Origin: Streptomyces cyaneofuscatus
GTDB taxonomy: Bacteria > Actinomycetota > Actinomycetes > Streptomycetales > Streptomycetaceae
NCBI RefSeq assembly: GCF_000718135.1
Contig: NZ_JOEM01000010.1
Coordinates: 155,101-219,100, forward strand
Direction: 5' to 3'
Length of the DNA: 64,000 nucleotides
Below are positions 42,105 through 50,396 of this stretch, piece after piece (within the stretch, counting starts at the first letter, position 1; every line of letters starts with the position of its first letter). Position numbers and translations under genes: made by a program. The notes below the pieces were generated by a model, which was not told the DNA's origin, did not search any database, and was given only the letters and a program-made list of their open reading frames with translations.

Positions 42105-43316
42105 TCAGCGCCCTCCGGCGATCAGCAGCGGCGCCGCACCGTGCACCGGAGCCCCACCCGGGGTCTCGGCTCCCGGCCTGCCCAGCCGCACAGACGCGGG
42201 AACGGTCGACAGCAGCCCGCGCCGGGCCAGCTCGGGCGTCACGCCCTCGCCGAACCAGTACGCCTCCTCCAGATGCGGATAGCCCGAGAGCACGAAATGC
42301 TCCACACCCAGCGCGTGGTACTCCTCGATCCGGTCGGCGACCTCCGCGTGGCTGCCCACCAGCGCGGTCCCGGCCCCGCCGCGCACCAGGCCGACCCCAG
42401 CCCACAGGTTCGGCGCGATCTCCAGCTTGTCCCGCGAACCGCCGTGCAGCGCCAGCATCCGCTGCTGCCCGACCGACTCGCTCTTCCCGAGCGCCTGCTG
42501 CGCCGCCGCGATCGTGTCCGCGTCCAGATCGTCCAGCAGCCGGTCGGCCGTCGCCCACGCCTCGCGCGACGAGTCACGCGAAATGGTGTGCAGCCGGATC
42601 CCGAACCGGACCGTACGCCCCTGCTCCTCGGCCAGCCCGCGAATCCAGTCGATCTTCTCCTTCACCTGGGCCGGCGGCTCACCCCAGGTCAGATAGACAT
42701 CGGCATGGGCGGCGGCCACCGGCCCGGCCGCCGCCGAGGACCCGCCGAAGAAGATCTCCGGCAGCGGGTCCGGCGGCAGCGCGGTCAACCCGCCCTCCAC
42801 CTGGTAGTGCTCGCCGTCGAAGTCGTACGGCTGCCCGCTCCAGGCACCCCGTACCACCGACAGGAACTCCGCCGTCCGCGCGTAACGCCGGTCGTGGTCC
42901 AAGTGGTCCCCGAACCGCCGCTGTTCGGTCGAGTCGCCACCGGTCACCACGTTGAGCAGCAGCCGCCCCCGGGTGATCCGCTGGTAGGTCGCGGCCATCT
43001 GGGCGGCGAGCACGGGCGAGATGACCCCCGGCCGGAAGGCGACCAGGAACTTCAGCCGCTCGGTGTGCTGCGCGAGCGCCACCGTGGTCAGCCAGGCGTC
43101 CTCGCACCACGTACCGGTCGGCGTCAACACCGCCTCGAAGCCGAGCTGTTCGGCCGCCTTGGCGATCTGTGCCAGATACTCGATGTCCGGCGCGCGGACC
43201 CCGCTCACCGGGGTGATCCGGTCGCGCCTGATCCCGCCGTCGGTGTACGCGTGCCGGTCCACGAGCGTCCGGCCGTCACCTCCGGTGGGCAGGAACCAGT
43301 GCAGATGTACGTTCAC
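42105..43316 (-). CDS. ssuD: FMNH2-dependent alkanesulfonate monooxygenase SsuD
   Basis: Luciferase-like enzyme that releases sulfite from alkanesulfonates. It has 403 residues with the SsuD start VHLHWFLPTGGDGR, the VLTPTGTWCEDAWL segment, FLVAFRPGVISP (flavin/sulfonate site), LYLTWGEPP-type sequence (VYLTWGEPPAQVKEKI) and GVGLVRGGAGTALVG near the C-terminus, all recalling E. coli SsuD. The GTG overlaps the ssuA stop (GTGA). It is the last gene of the sulfonate operon. No flavin reductase gene (ssuE) is adjacent. Confidence 0.93.
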   Translation of the reverse strand: MNVHLHWFLPTGGDGRTLVDRHAYTDGGIRRDRITPVSGVRAPDIEYLAQIAKAAEQLGFEAVLTPTGTWCEDAWLTTVALAQHTERLKFLVAFRPGVISPVLAAQMAATYQRITRGRLLLNVVTGGDSTEQRRFGDHLDHDRRYARTAEFLSVVRGAWSGQPYDFDGEHYQVEGGLTALPPDPLPEIFFGGSSAAAGPVAAAHADVYLTWGEPPAQVKEKIDWIRGLAEEQGRTVRFGIRLHTISRDSSREAWATADRLLDDLDADTIAAAQQALGKSESVGQQRMLALHGGSRDKLEIAPNLWAGVGLVRGGAGTALVGSHAEVADRIEEYHALGVEHFVLSGYPHLEEAYWFGEGVTPELARRGLLSTVPASVRLGRPGAETPGGAPVHGAAPLLIAGGR

Positions 43317-44347
43317 GAGGAGGCCTTTCCGTACGAGCGGGGTGCGGTGGAGGAGGCGGGGAGGTTCCGGTTGAAGCGGGTGTCGACGTAGTCCTTGAAG
43401 TCGAACCGCCGCGGAATCAGCCTGAGTTCGGCGAAGGTGTCGGCGATCTCCTGCTCGGAGGCGATGGCGGCGTCGTCGATCGCCACGGGCACGCGGGTGC
43501 CGTAGGTGAGCTTCACGGCGTCCAGCGCCACCTCGTAGGGCAGCCCGGTCTCCTTCGCCCACACCTTCGCCCACTCCTCCGGGTGCTCGAAGACCCAGTT
43601 CTGCGCCCGCTCCAGCCGGACCAGCAGGTCACCGAGCGCCTTCGACTTCCGCTTGTCCTTGAGCGAGGCGGGCGAAGCCACCTGGAAACCGAGGCCGTTG
43701 ACCACGCCCTCGCCGGTCGTCAGCACCCGGGCGTTCCCGGCCCGCAGGATCTGCGAGGTGTACGGGTCCCAGATCGCCCAGGCGTCGACCTTCCCCCGGC
43801 TGAACGCGGCCAACGCGTCAGCGGGCTGGAGGTAGTTGAGCTTCACGTCCTTGATGGAGAGGCCCGCCTTCTTGAGCGAGGCGACCAGCTGGAAGTGGGC
43901 CGAACTGCCCTGCGCCACGGCGACGGACTTCCCCTTGAGCTGCTCGGGCTTCCTGAGCGGCGAGTCCTTCGGGACGACGATGGCCTCACCGGCCGACGAT
44001 CCGTGGCTGGCACCCACGACGACGATGTTCGAGTCGGACCCGGCGGCGAAGACGGGCGGGGTGTTGCCCACCCCGCCGATGTCCACGGCCCCGGCGCTCA
44101 CGGCCTCCAGCAGCGGTGGACCGGAGGTGAAGGTGGACCATTTGATGCGGTAGTCGAGATCGTCGAGCTCTCCGGAGGCCCTCAGGATGGCTTCGTAACC
44201 ACCCTTCTGGTCACCGACGTTGAGCGTCACGCTGCCCTTGCCGTCGGTGCTGCCTCCCCCCGACCCCGTGGACGAAGCGCCGCCACCGCAGGCGGCGAGG
44301 AGAAGGGCGAGGGGAAGGAGCAGGGCGGGCAGGGCGCGGCGTTTCAT
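43313..44347 (-). CDS. ssuA: Sulfonate ABC transporter substrate-binding lipoprotein SsuA
   Basis: 344-residue lipoprotein with a signal peptide and lipobox LLAACGGG (Cys ~20). The binding domain is of the NMT1/SsuA type: GDQKGGYEAILRASGELDD, GNTPPVFAAGSDSNIVVVGA and KVDAWAIWDPYTSQIL (~residue 195, the hinge and ligand pocket motif common to aliphatic sulfonate binders). It captures sulfonates for the SsuBC importer. Its stop overlaps ssuD. Confidence 0.93.
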   Translation of the reverse strand: MKRRALPALLLPLALLLAACGGGASSTGSGGGSTDGKGSVTLNVGDQKGGYEAILRASGELDDLDYRIKWSTFTSGPPLLEAVSAGAVDIGGVGNTPPVFAAGSDSNIVVVGASHGSSAGEAIVVPKDSPLRKPEQLKGKSVAVAQGSSAHFQLVASLKKAGLSIKDVKLNYLQPADALAAFSRGKVDAWAIWDPYTSQILRAGNARVLTTGEGVVNGLGFQVASPASLKDKRKSKALGDLLVRLERAQNWVFEHPEEWAKVWAKETGLPYEVALDAVKLTYGTRVPVAIDDAAIASEQEIADTFAELRLIPRRFDFKDYVDTRFNRNLPASSTAPRSYGKASS

Positions 44348-44413
44348 GGTGGTTCTCCGTGTTGCTCGGGAAAGGGAAGGGGAGGGGGAGGAGGTGCGTG
44401 GTGGTCCGGGAGG

Positions 44414-45235
44414 TCATACGCCGGAGTGCGCGGCGGCGGCCACTTCCTGCTGCTGGTGGTCGGCCCCGGCGTCCGCGGCACCGCCGTCCTCGACGCCGAG
44501 CTCGCTCAGCAGCCGCGAACGCAGGCCCGCGAAACCGGGGGCGCCGACACCGCGCGGGCGGTCCAGCCCGACGGCGGTGTCGTACGCGATGCCGCCCTCC
44601 CGCATCACCAGCACCCGGTCGGCCAGCAGCAGGGCCTCGTCCACGTCATGGGTGACCAGCAGGACCGCGCAGCCACGCCGCTGCCAGAGCTCCGCCACGA
44701 GCTGCTGCGCCTTGATCCGGGTCAGGGCGTCCAGCGCGCCGAACGGCTCGTCGAGCAGGAGCAGATCGGGCTCCCGCACCAACGCGCGCGCCAGGGCAGC
44801 ACGTTGGGCCTCGCCGCCGGACAGCGTCTTGGGCCAGGCACCGACCCGGTCGGTCAGCCCGACCTCCGCCAACACCTTCTCGGCCAGGGCTCGTTCGGGC
44901 TTGCCCGGCAGCCCCAGCAGCACATTGCGCCAGACCCTCTTCCAGGGCATGAGGCGCGGCGCCTGAAAGGCCACGGCACGGCGCCGGGGCACCAGAACCG
45001 TCCCCGCTATCTCGCGGTCGAGCCCGGCCAGCACCCGCAGCAGGGTCGACTTGCCGCATCCGCTGCGCCCCAGCAGCGCGGTGAACTCCCCTGCTTTCAG
45101 AGTGAGATCGAGACCGTTGATGACGGCACGCCCGTCGAAGGACCGGGTGAGCCCTTCGACCCGTACGGCGGCTTCGGGCTCCCCGGCGGGGGAGGGGGCC
45201 GGGGCGGTCACTGGCCGGTGAAGGTCGGTCGCCAT
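44414..45235 (-). CDS. ssuB: Sulfonate ABC transporter ATP-binding protein SsuB
   Basis: 273-residue ATPase. It has Walker A LLGRSGCGKSTLL (~55-67), signature LSGGEAQRAALARALV, Walker B LLLLDEPFGALD and the H-loop VTHDVDEAL typical of SsuB/TauB. ATG at 45235; the gene overlaps the end of ssuC by 28 bases, so the pair is coupled. It powers the importer in the sulfonate operon. Confidence 0.93.
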   Translation of the reverse strand: MATDLHRPVTAPAPSPAGEPEAAVRVEGLTRSFDGRAVINGLDLTLKAGEFTALLGRSGCGKSTLLRVLAGLDREIAGTVLVPRRRAVAFQAPRLMPWKRVWRNVLLGLPGKPERALAEKVLAEVGLTDRVGAWPKTLSGGEAQRAALARALVREPDLLLLDEPFGALDALTRIKAQQLVAELWQRRGCAVLLVTHDVDEALLLADRVLVMREGGIAYDTAVGLDRPRGVGAPGFAGLRSRLLSELGVEDGGAADAGADHQQQEVAAAAHSGV

Positions 45236-46095
45236 TGCAGCAGCAGCCTTTCGAGGGTCCGGACGATGACGTCGGCGGTGAGGCCGAGGAAGGCGTAGAC
45301 GACGAGGCAGACGACGATCACGTCGGTCCGGAAGAACTCCCGGGCCTGGTTCATCAGGAACCCGATCCCGGCATCGGCGTTGATGGACTCGCCGAAGACG
45401 AGCGCGAGCCAGGCGGTGGCCAGCGAGTACCGCAGCCCGGTCATGGCCCCGGGCAACGCCCCCGGCAACACCACATGGCGCACGAGCCCCCACCGGTTGA
45501 GCCCCAACGACTCACCGGCCTCGATGAGTTGGGCGTCCACGCCGCGGATCCCCGCATACACGTTCAGGTACAGATGAAAGGCGACCCCGAGCGCGATGAG
45601 CGCCACTTTCGGCGCCTCGCCGATCCCGAGCCAGATGATGAACAGCGGGATCAGCCCCACCCAGGGCACGGTGCGCAGCATCTGTACGGTCGCGTCGACG
45701 AGGTCCTCGCCGAGCCGCGAGAGCCCCGAGACCAGTGCGAGCACCGTCCCGATCACCCCGCCGAGCACGAGCCCCACCGCCACCCGCTGGAGCGACACGC
45801 CCATGGCGGCCGGCAGGGTCCCGTCGGCGATCAGATCGCCGCCCGCCCGGGCGATGGTCCCCGGTGAGGCGAGCACGTCCGGGTGCAGGACCCCCGTAGC
45901 GCTGAAGACCTGCCAGAGCGCGAGCAGCAGCAACGGCCCCACGGTGCGCCGCAGCCACCGGGGCACGGACCGCAACCGCGCCCGGCGCACGGACGCCGGG
46001 ACGATCGGCTCCAGATCGGGTGACGTACGACTGCCGGAGGCCGGGGTCTTCTCCAGGCCGGCGGCCGGATCGGGCGGTGCGTGGCTGATGGTCAT
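45208..46095 (-). CDS. ssuC: Sulfonate ABC transporter permease SsuC
   Basis: 295-residue permease with about six helices. The N-terminal 60 residues are soluble. The EAA coupling loop reads IEAGESLGLNRWGLVRHVVLPGALPG (conserved E-A-G core and G, ~residues 193-218; motif shown in part: EAGESLGLN). It forms the membrane channel with SsuB. The ATG at 46095 is preferred; the in-frame upstream region contains the leader frame instead. It is the first structural gene of the operon, 252 bases below the leader peptide. Confidence 0.92.
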   Translation of the reverse strand: MTISHAPPDPAAGLEKTPASGSRTSPDLEPIVPASVRRARLRSVPRWLRRTVGPLLLLALWQVFSATGVLHPDVLASPGTIARAGGDLIADGTLPAAMGVSLQRVAVGLVLGGVIGTVLALVSGLSRLGEDLVDATVQMLRTVPWVGLIPLFIIWLGIGEAPKVALIALGVAFHLYLNVYAGIRGVDAQLIEAGESLGLNRWGLVRHVVLPGALPGAMTGLRYSLATAWLALVFGESINADAGIGFLMNQAREFFRTDVIVVCLVVYAFLGLTADVIVRTLERLLLQWRPTFTGQ

Positions 46096-46347
46096 AGGGG
46101 CTCCACGGGAGGTCGTACGGAGGGGGGATCGGGAACGGGGACACGCTGAGGCGCCCCCGGGCCAGGACACAGCGGCTGACCCGAACACGTCAGGAAGGCC
46201 GCAAGGCCGGAGGATCAGAGGTGGCGGGCCCGGCCGGCGGCAGATCGAAGCGACCCACACGGGTACGTCGAGGGAGAGGCGCAACCGCCGGGGCGGAGCA
46301 GGCGCAAAGGCCCGGTCAGAAGCGACCGGAAAGGCGCTGAGAGAACG
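46096..46347 (-). promoter_or_regulatory. Leader region between the Cys-rich peptide and ssuC
   Basis: 252 bases with no other gene. Short GC-rich stem candidates are present (for example GGCC-GCAA-GGCC near 46198). I could not identify a single decisive attenuator structure by eye; folding is needed. Position and length suit an attenuation leader. Confidence 0.4.
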
Positions 46348-46431
46348 TCAGCAGCCGCGACAACACGCGGCGGATGCCACCCGCAGCAGGTCGATGTGAC
46401 CGCGCGAGGTGAGCAGAGCTGATCGGAACAT
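46348..46431 (-). CDS. Putative cysteine-responsive leader peptide of the ssu operon
   Basis: 27-codon frame (ATG 46431, TGA 46348) upstream of ssuC on the same strand. The peptide starts MFRSALLTSRGHIDLLRV and ends Cys-Cys-Arg-Gly-Cys. A TTGACC/TACGTT promoter ends 7 bases before the ATG, so the transcript should begin at or next to the ATG (leaderless). Polycysteine leaderless frames are known to act as cysteine-dependent attenuators of sulfur genes in mycobacteria, and similar leader peptides are annotated in Streptomyces. Here it should sense Cys-tRNA supply for sulfonate use. Confidence 0.8.
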   Translation of the reverse strand: MFRSALLTSRGHIDLLRVASAACCRGC

Positions 46432-46438
46432 GGCGATG

Positions 46439-46468
46439 AACGTAGTCATCCGGTCAGGAGACGGTCAA
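46439..46468 (-). promoter_or_regulatory. Promoter of the ssu leader and operon
   Basis: On the minus strand, TTGACC (46468-46463) and TACGTT (46444-46439) are separated by 18 bases; 7 bases later is the leader ATG. A start at +7 would give a leaderless transcript. Confidence 0.65.
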
Positions 46469-46523
46469 TGGCGTCTCGGAGCGTGGACGTGTGATCTCGC
46501 CCTCCGGAAGGGAAGATGGGGGC

Positions 46524-46946
46524 ATGTCCGATTCCTTCACCACCACGGTTCTGCACATCACCACGGGTACGGCCGAACGCGTCATGGACCTGACCCGGGA
46601 GTGCGAGGACTTCCTCGCCCGGGCGGCGTCCGGCCGGGACGGCCTCCTGAACATCTTCGTCCCCCACGCCACGGCGGGCATCGCGATCCTGGAGACGGGC
46701 GCGGGCAGCGACGACGACCTCCTGGCCGCCCTCCACCACCTGCTCCCGGCGGACGACCGCTGGCAACACCGCCACGGCAGCCCGGGCCACGGCCGCGACC
46801 ACGTACTCCCCGCCCTCGTCCCGCCCCACGCCACCTTGCCGGTGATCGGGGGGTCGCTGGAGCTGGGGACCTGGCAGTCGGTGTGCCTGGTGGACACTAA
46901 TAAGGACAATGCCAACCGTCGGGTCCGACTGTCGTTCCTCGGGTAG
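46524..46946 (+). CDS. yjbQ: YjbQ family protein (secondary thiamine-phosphate synthase enzyme family, UPF0047)
   Basis: 140-residue small enzyme with the UPF0047 pattern: FVPHATAGIAILETGAGSD (~residues 45-63), the conserved His/Asp region HRHGSPGHGRDHVLPALVPPH, and the ending GTWQSVCLVDTNKDNANRR. The family shows weak thiamine-phosphate synthase activity in E. coli; its physiological role is debated. A near-identical-protein 3' end occurs again at 59675-59731 beyond the accessory island. The ATG at 46524 follows GGGAAG. Confidence 0.9.
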   Translation: MSDSFTTTVLHITTGTAERVMDLTRECEDFLARAASGRDGLLNIFVPHATAGIAILETGAGSDDDLLAALHHLLPADDRWQHRHGSPGHGRDHVLPALVPPHATLPVIGGSLELGTWQSVCLVDTNKDNANRRVRLSFLG

Positions 46947-47218
46947 AGCTGCCTCTACCGTCACTGTAGGAGTGATGTCCGGCCGCACCAAGTGAGAGTC
47001 GCAGCTCAGGGCAGGGCCGGGGCGAGCGGTGTTGCGTGGTGACGCACCTGGGGAGGCTTGGCACCGCGCGTCGGCGCATTTCCTGACCTGCACGATCCAG
47101 AGTGGTCGGAACCGCCGGCCCGCAACGGCTGGTTGCTGCCACGTCCCGGGCCGGCCCGCGATAGCGCAGGTTGACGACGCGGTTCCCAGGATCTGGTCAC
47201 AATCCTGAAGACCGTGTC

Positions 47219-47467
47219 CTACATGGTGAGGCGGACGAGCCGCCTGTAGCAGCAGAGGGTGGTGGCGAGTCCGAGATAGGCCAGGTAGTTGCGGGGATCT
47301 CGCTCGTAGCGAGGACTCAGGCGGCGGTAGCCGGACAGCCAGGACATCGTCCGCTCGACGACCCAGCGGCGGCGCCCCAATCGTTCGCTGGACTCGACGC
47401 TCTTGCGGGCGATGCCTGCTTCGTCGCGGCACTGAGGTGTCCGGATGACTGGAGGAATCTCAACGGG
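47219..47467 (-). pseudogene. IS5-family transposase, C-terminal remnant
   Basis: Reading the minus strand, a frame ending at TAG (47221-47219) encodes ESSERLGRRRWVVERTMSWL then SGYRRLSPRYERDPRNYLAY and ends CCYRRLVRLTM. This is the RR-W-ERT-W and YER-x-x-FLA pattern of the IS5/IS1182-like transposase C-terminus. No 5' part or inverted repeats are visible, so the element is dead. It marks the left side of the accessory island. Confidence 0.75.
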
Positions 47468-47722
47468 GCCGAATCCTCAAGAAGTTCCGCCCCAGGGCAG
47501 CCCTCCGGGATGTGAACGATGGCGTCGCCGCCCTTTGCAGCGGCGTTCTGGCATGTCGCCGCCACAAGGCCAGGCCCGCGCCGGTCGCACGGGCCTCGCA
47601 GCCCCGGAAACCAGCCCCGTACGGATCGATGCCCCACACATCGGTAGTGCGTGCCTTGATGGCCCGAGCCGCTGACCTGCGACGATGCCTATCGTGCGCG
47701 AGGTCGTCAGATCCTGCCGAGG
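47468..47722. other. Degraded stretch without a supported gene
   Basis: Frames here are broken and no start/ribosome-site pair or family motif is convincing. It lies between the IS5 remnant and the lectin/DUF6924 gene and is likely scrap left by transposition. Confidence 0.5.
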
Positions 47723-49567
47723 TCAGAAGCCCCGGAAGACACCGTTGTCGGCGGCGTTCTCGAAGTCCTCCCAATCCATGTTGGCGAGGGAGATATTGTT
47801 CTCGACCGACCACAGTTCGGTGGCGATGACTCGGAGTTCGCCGTGCTCCTGCCTGGCCTCACCCTCCTCACATTCGTCGTTCTCGTTGAAAAGCAGGAGG
47901 GCCAGCAGCGGTATCTCCGGCGCCGTGAGGGCGGTCTTGTCGGCCACAATGAATAGATCGGAGTTCACCTCGCGTGCGGCCGACAGGATCTGTCGGGGCG
48001 CCAGGTCGCGATAGGCAAGATCATCCACTGGGTGGACGTTCGCGAGGAAGCCGTCCTGGTTCGGTGTCATGACGGTCTGGAGCAGGGCTTGCCAAGCGGT
48101 CGGGTCGGAGAAGTCGGTGCGGATCAGCAGGGTTTCGTCCGTGTCCGGCAGGCTCTTCACGATTCCTCCCCGTGCGGGCGGGTTCGTGGCGGCGGCCGAC
48201 TCGGCCACCGGCTCGCCGTCGCGCCAGACGATGGTGCCGTCGGCACGGAACAGGACCACTCCGCCCTCCTCGACACGCAGTTCGTCGGCCGGTCCGCCCA
48301 GCGGTGGGCGGTCGTCGCCGAGAACGCGCAGCATGCCGTCCTCGTCGAGCCGCAGTCCGGGCTCGGCCGTTTCGCCGAGGTGCGCGTACCAGAGCCAGGT
48401 CTGGTCGGCCCCGAACAGAACGAGGCGGCGTTCGTCCCAGTGTCCGAGCACGGTGCTTCCGTCGGGGGAGGTGAGGGAGTGCCGTCCGAGCGTCTGTCCT
48501 CGGCGCAGCACGGCACCTAGCGGGGCGTCGAGCGCGGGGCCGTGGCATGCCGTGTGTGTGCCTGTGGACCACACCGGCCGGCCGTCCACGTCATGCAGTT
48601 CGGCACGGCCGTCATCTCTGACCACGAGCCTGCGGGCCCCCGAACCGGATGGGCCGGAACTCCACACCGGGACACCATGGGTGTTGTGGACCGCGAGGAC
48701 ACCGTCCTCGGAGAGCTCGGCCCATCCTCCGTCCACCCACCCCGTGCCGGTTGACCACACGGCACGGCGCTCGGTGTGGCAGTACAGAGTCAGGTCGCCA
48801 TTGCCCTGGTGGGCAAGTGTGTGCGTACCGGTGGGAGACGTCAGGGACTGGTTGCGCAGGCGCCCTCCCGCCTCCAGCGCGGGCCCACCGTACGCGTAGG
48901 GCTCTCCCAGGGGGACCGGTCCGTGCGGGCGTTGGGTGCCCTCGTGCCACAGGACGGTCCCGGCGGAGTCGACCAGGCACAGCATCAAGCTTTTGGATTT
49001 CGAACCACCCGCCAGGTGCCGGCGCCACGTGAGCACGGTGCCTTCCTGTTCGAACCAGTCGACCAAGGGACGGGTCAGCGCGTAGCTCATACCCCCGCCC
49101 TTCCCGTACTCGCAGACCCGCAGCCATCCGTCCTGCTCGCGGGCCACTGTCCGCCGTATCTTCCCCTCTTTGACCAGATACGCATCCCGGGTGATGGCAG
49201 CCGCGGGCGCCGCGTCCCCGAGCGGCACAGGGTGGGTGAGTCCGGTGCGTATGTTGCCCAGGCGGACGTGGGAGCGGTCCAGGAGTTCCAGCTCTCCGGC
49301 GTCCGTGAGGATGAGGTACTGCGCCCCGGGCGCGGCGAAACCGGAGCGCCACACCGTGTCGTCGTCCTCCCCGCCCTCGACGACGACCTCATACCCGTGT
49401 CCGAGCAGCAGCCGGCCAGCCGCGCCCGCCCGCCAGACGACCTGACCGCGGTCGGTGTCCGTGACTGCGGCGATACCCTCCGAGTCGCACCGCAGCACGA
49501 ACCTTTCCGAGGGGGACGTCATCTGGGCATCGTGGTAAAGACGTTCGAACATGGGCAGTTCACGCAC
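47723..49567 (-). CDS. Bulb-type lectin repeat protein with C-terminal DUF6924 domain
   Basis: 614-residue protein without signal peptide or membrane helix. The middle and N-terminal parts (~20-450) have repeated Trp/Gly beta-strand units such as LTLYCHTERRAVWSTGTG, AVHNTHGVPVWSSGPSG and LVLFGADQTWLWY, the Q/N-x-D-x-N-like fold of bulb (B-) lectins. The last ~150 residues (LLIRTDFSDPTAWQALL, HPVDDLAYRDLAPRQ, NISLANMDWEDFENAADNGV) match DUF6924, a streptomycete domain of unknown role. GTG start with AGGAG ahead. It is flanked by dead transposases. Confidence 0.75.
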   Translation of the reverse strand: MRELPMFERLYHDAQMTSPSERFVLRCDSEGIAAVTDTDRGQVVWRAGAAGRLLLGHGYEVVVEGGEDDDTVWRSGFAAPGAQYLILTDAGELELLDRSHVRLGNIRTGLTHPVPLGDAAPAAAITRDAYLVKEGKIRRTVAREQDGWLRVCEYGKGGGMSYALTRPLVDWFEQEGTVLTWRRHLAGGSKSKSLMLCLVDSAGTVLWHEGTQRPHGPVPLGEPYAYGGPALEAGGRLRNQSLTSPTGTHTLAHQGNGDLTLYCHTERRAVWSTGTGWVDGGWAELSEDGVLAVHNTHGVPVWSSGPSGSGARRLVVRDDGRAELHDVDGRPVWSTGTHTACHGPALDAPLGAVLRRGQTLGRHSLTSPDGSTVLGHWDERRLVLFGADQTWLWYAHLGETAEPGLRLDEDGMLRVLGDDRPPLGGPADELRVEEGGVVLFRADGTIVWRDGEPVAESAAATNPPARGGIVKSLPDTDETLLIRTDFSDPTAWQALLQTVMTPNQDGFLANVHPVDDLAYRDLAPRQILSAAREVNSDLFIVADKTALTAPEIPLLALLLFNENDECEEGEARQEHGELRVIATELWSVENNISLANMDWEDFENAADNGVFRGF

Positions 49568-49733
49568 AGGAACCCTCTTCTCCTACCGGGCGACGCCAGG
49601 TCATGGTGGCGTCGGTGCGGATTCTGCCGGACGCCTCTGACAACGGGCCTGGTTGGCCCGACGGCCCTGCCCTGACACCCCTGCCGCACACCCTGAGCTG
49701 CCCCGAGTTTCGTAGAGATCCGGTGATCTTGGT

Positions 49734-50092
49734 TCAGGCGGGCCGCGGGGTCTGCTCCTTGCTTCGCCAGAGGGCTCCCTCGTACTCGGCGGGCGAAACG
49801 TAGTCGAGCGCGGAGTGAAGACGTTCTCCGTTGTACCAGGTGATCCATGGGAAGATCGCCCGTACGGCCTGGTGACGTCCTTCCAGGGGTGTTGCGTCTC
49901 TATAAGTTCGGCCTTGGAGGTGCCGTTCAGTGCCTCGGCCATCGCGTTGTCATACGAGTCCGCGCCCGACCCGACGGAGGCGAAGGCACCGATGTCTGCG
50001 AGCCGGTCGGTATACCGAATTGACACGTATCGCAACCCGCGGTCGCTGTGACGGATGAGGTCGGAGCCCCTCGTGATCCTCGGCCTCCACAA
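49734..50092 (-). pseudogene. IS3-family transposase (integrase core) remnant, frameshifted
   Basis: Minus-strand pieces HSDRGLRYVSIRYTDRL and GADSYDNAMAEALNGTSKAE give the D-D-E integrase core of IS3-type OrfB. After a frameshift near 49885 the other frame continues WITWYNGERLHSALDYVSPA and ends SKEQTPRPA at 49734. The N-terminal half is missing. Inactive element bounding the lectin gene on the right. Confidence 0.8.
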
Positions 50093-50188
50093 TGCTATTT
50101 CCAGTGCGTCCAGCGGCAGTTCCGTTCGGGCCCAGCATCGCGAAGACGGCCTGTAGGTAGTCGGTCATGGCGGTCATGCCTCTCGAAG

Positions 50189-50305
50189 ATGCTTGCCGGG
50201 AATCGTTCGTGCCAGCATCGAGCGCCCTTTCCTGTCGACGGACTGGTGTCAGACAGGTTGTGGGAGCTTTTCCTTTGCGTGATGCCCGAGGCGCCTGTCC
50301 GATGA
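50189..50305 (+). pseudogene. IS5-like transposase N-terminal remnant
   Basis: 38 codons reading MLAGNRSCQHRAPFPVDGLV then SDRLWELFLCVMPEAPVR resemble the start of IS5-type transposases (LxDRLWELxxPLLP). It is too short and degraded to be active, and oriented opposite to the C-terminal remnant at 47219. Confidence 0.5.
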
Positions 50306-50396
50306 CTAACAAAATGTCCGCCGAACTGACCGAAGAATCCGTCCCAACCTGGCGAATGGAAACGGACATATCACCTACATCGGCGTGAAAATCTGA

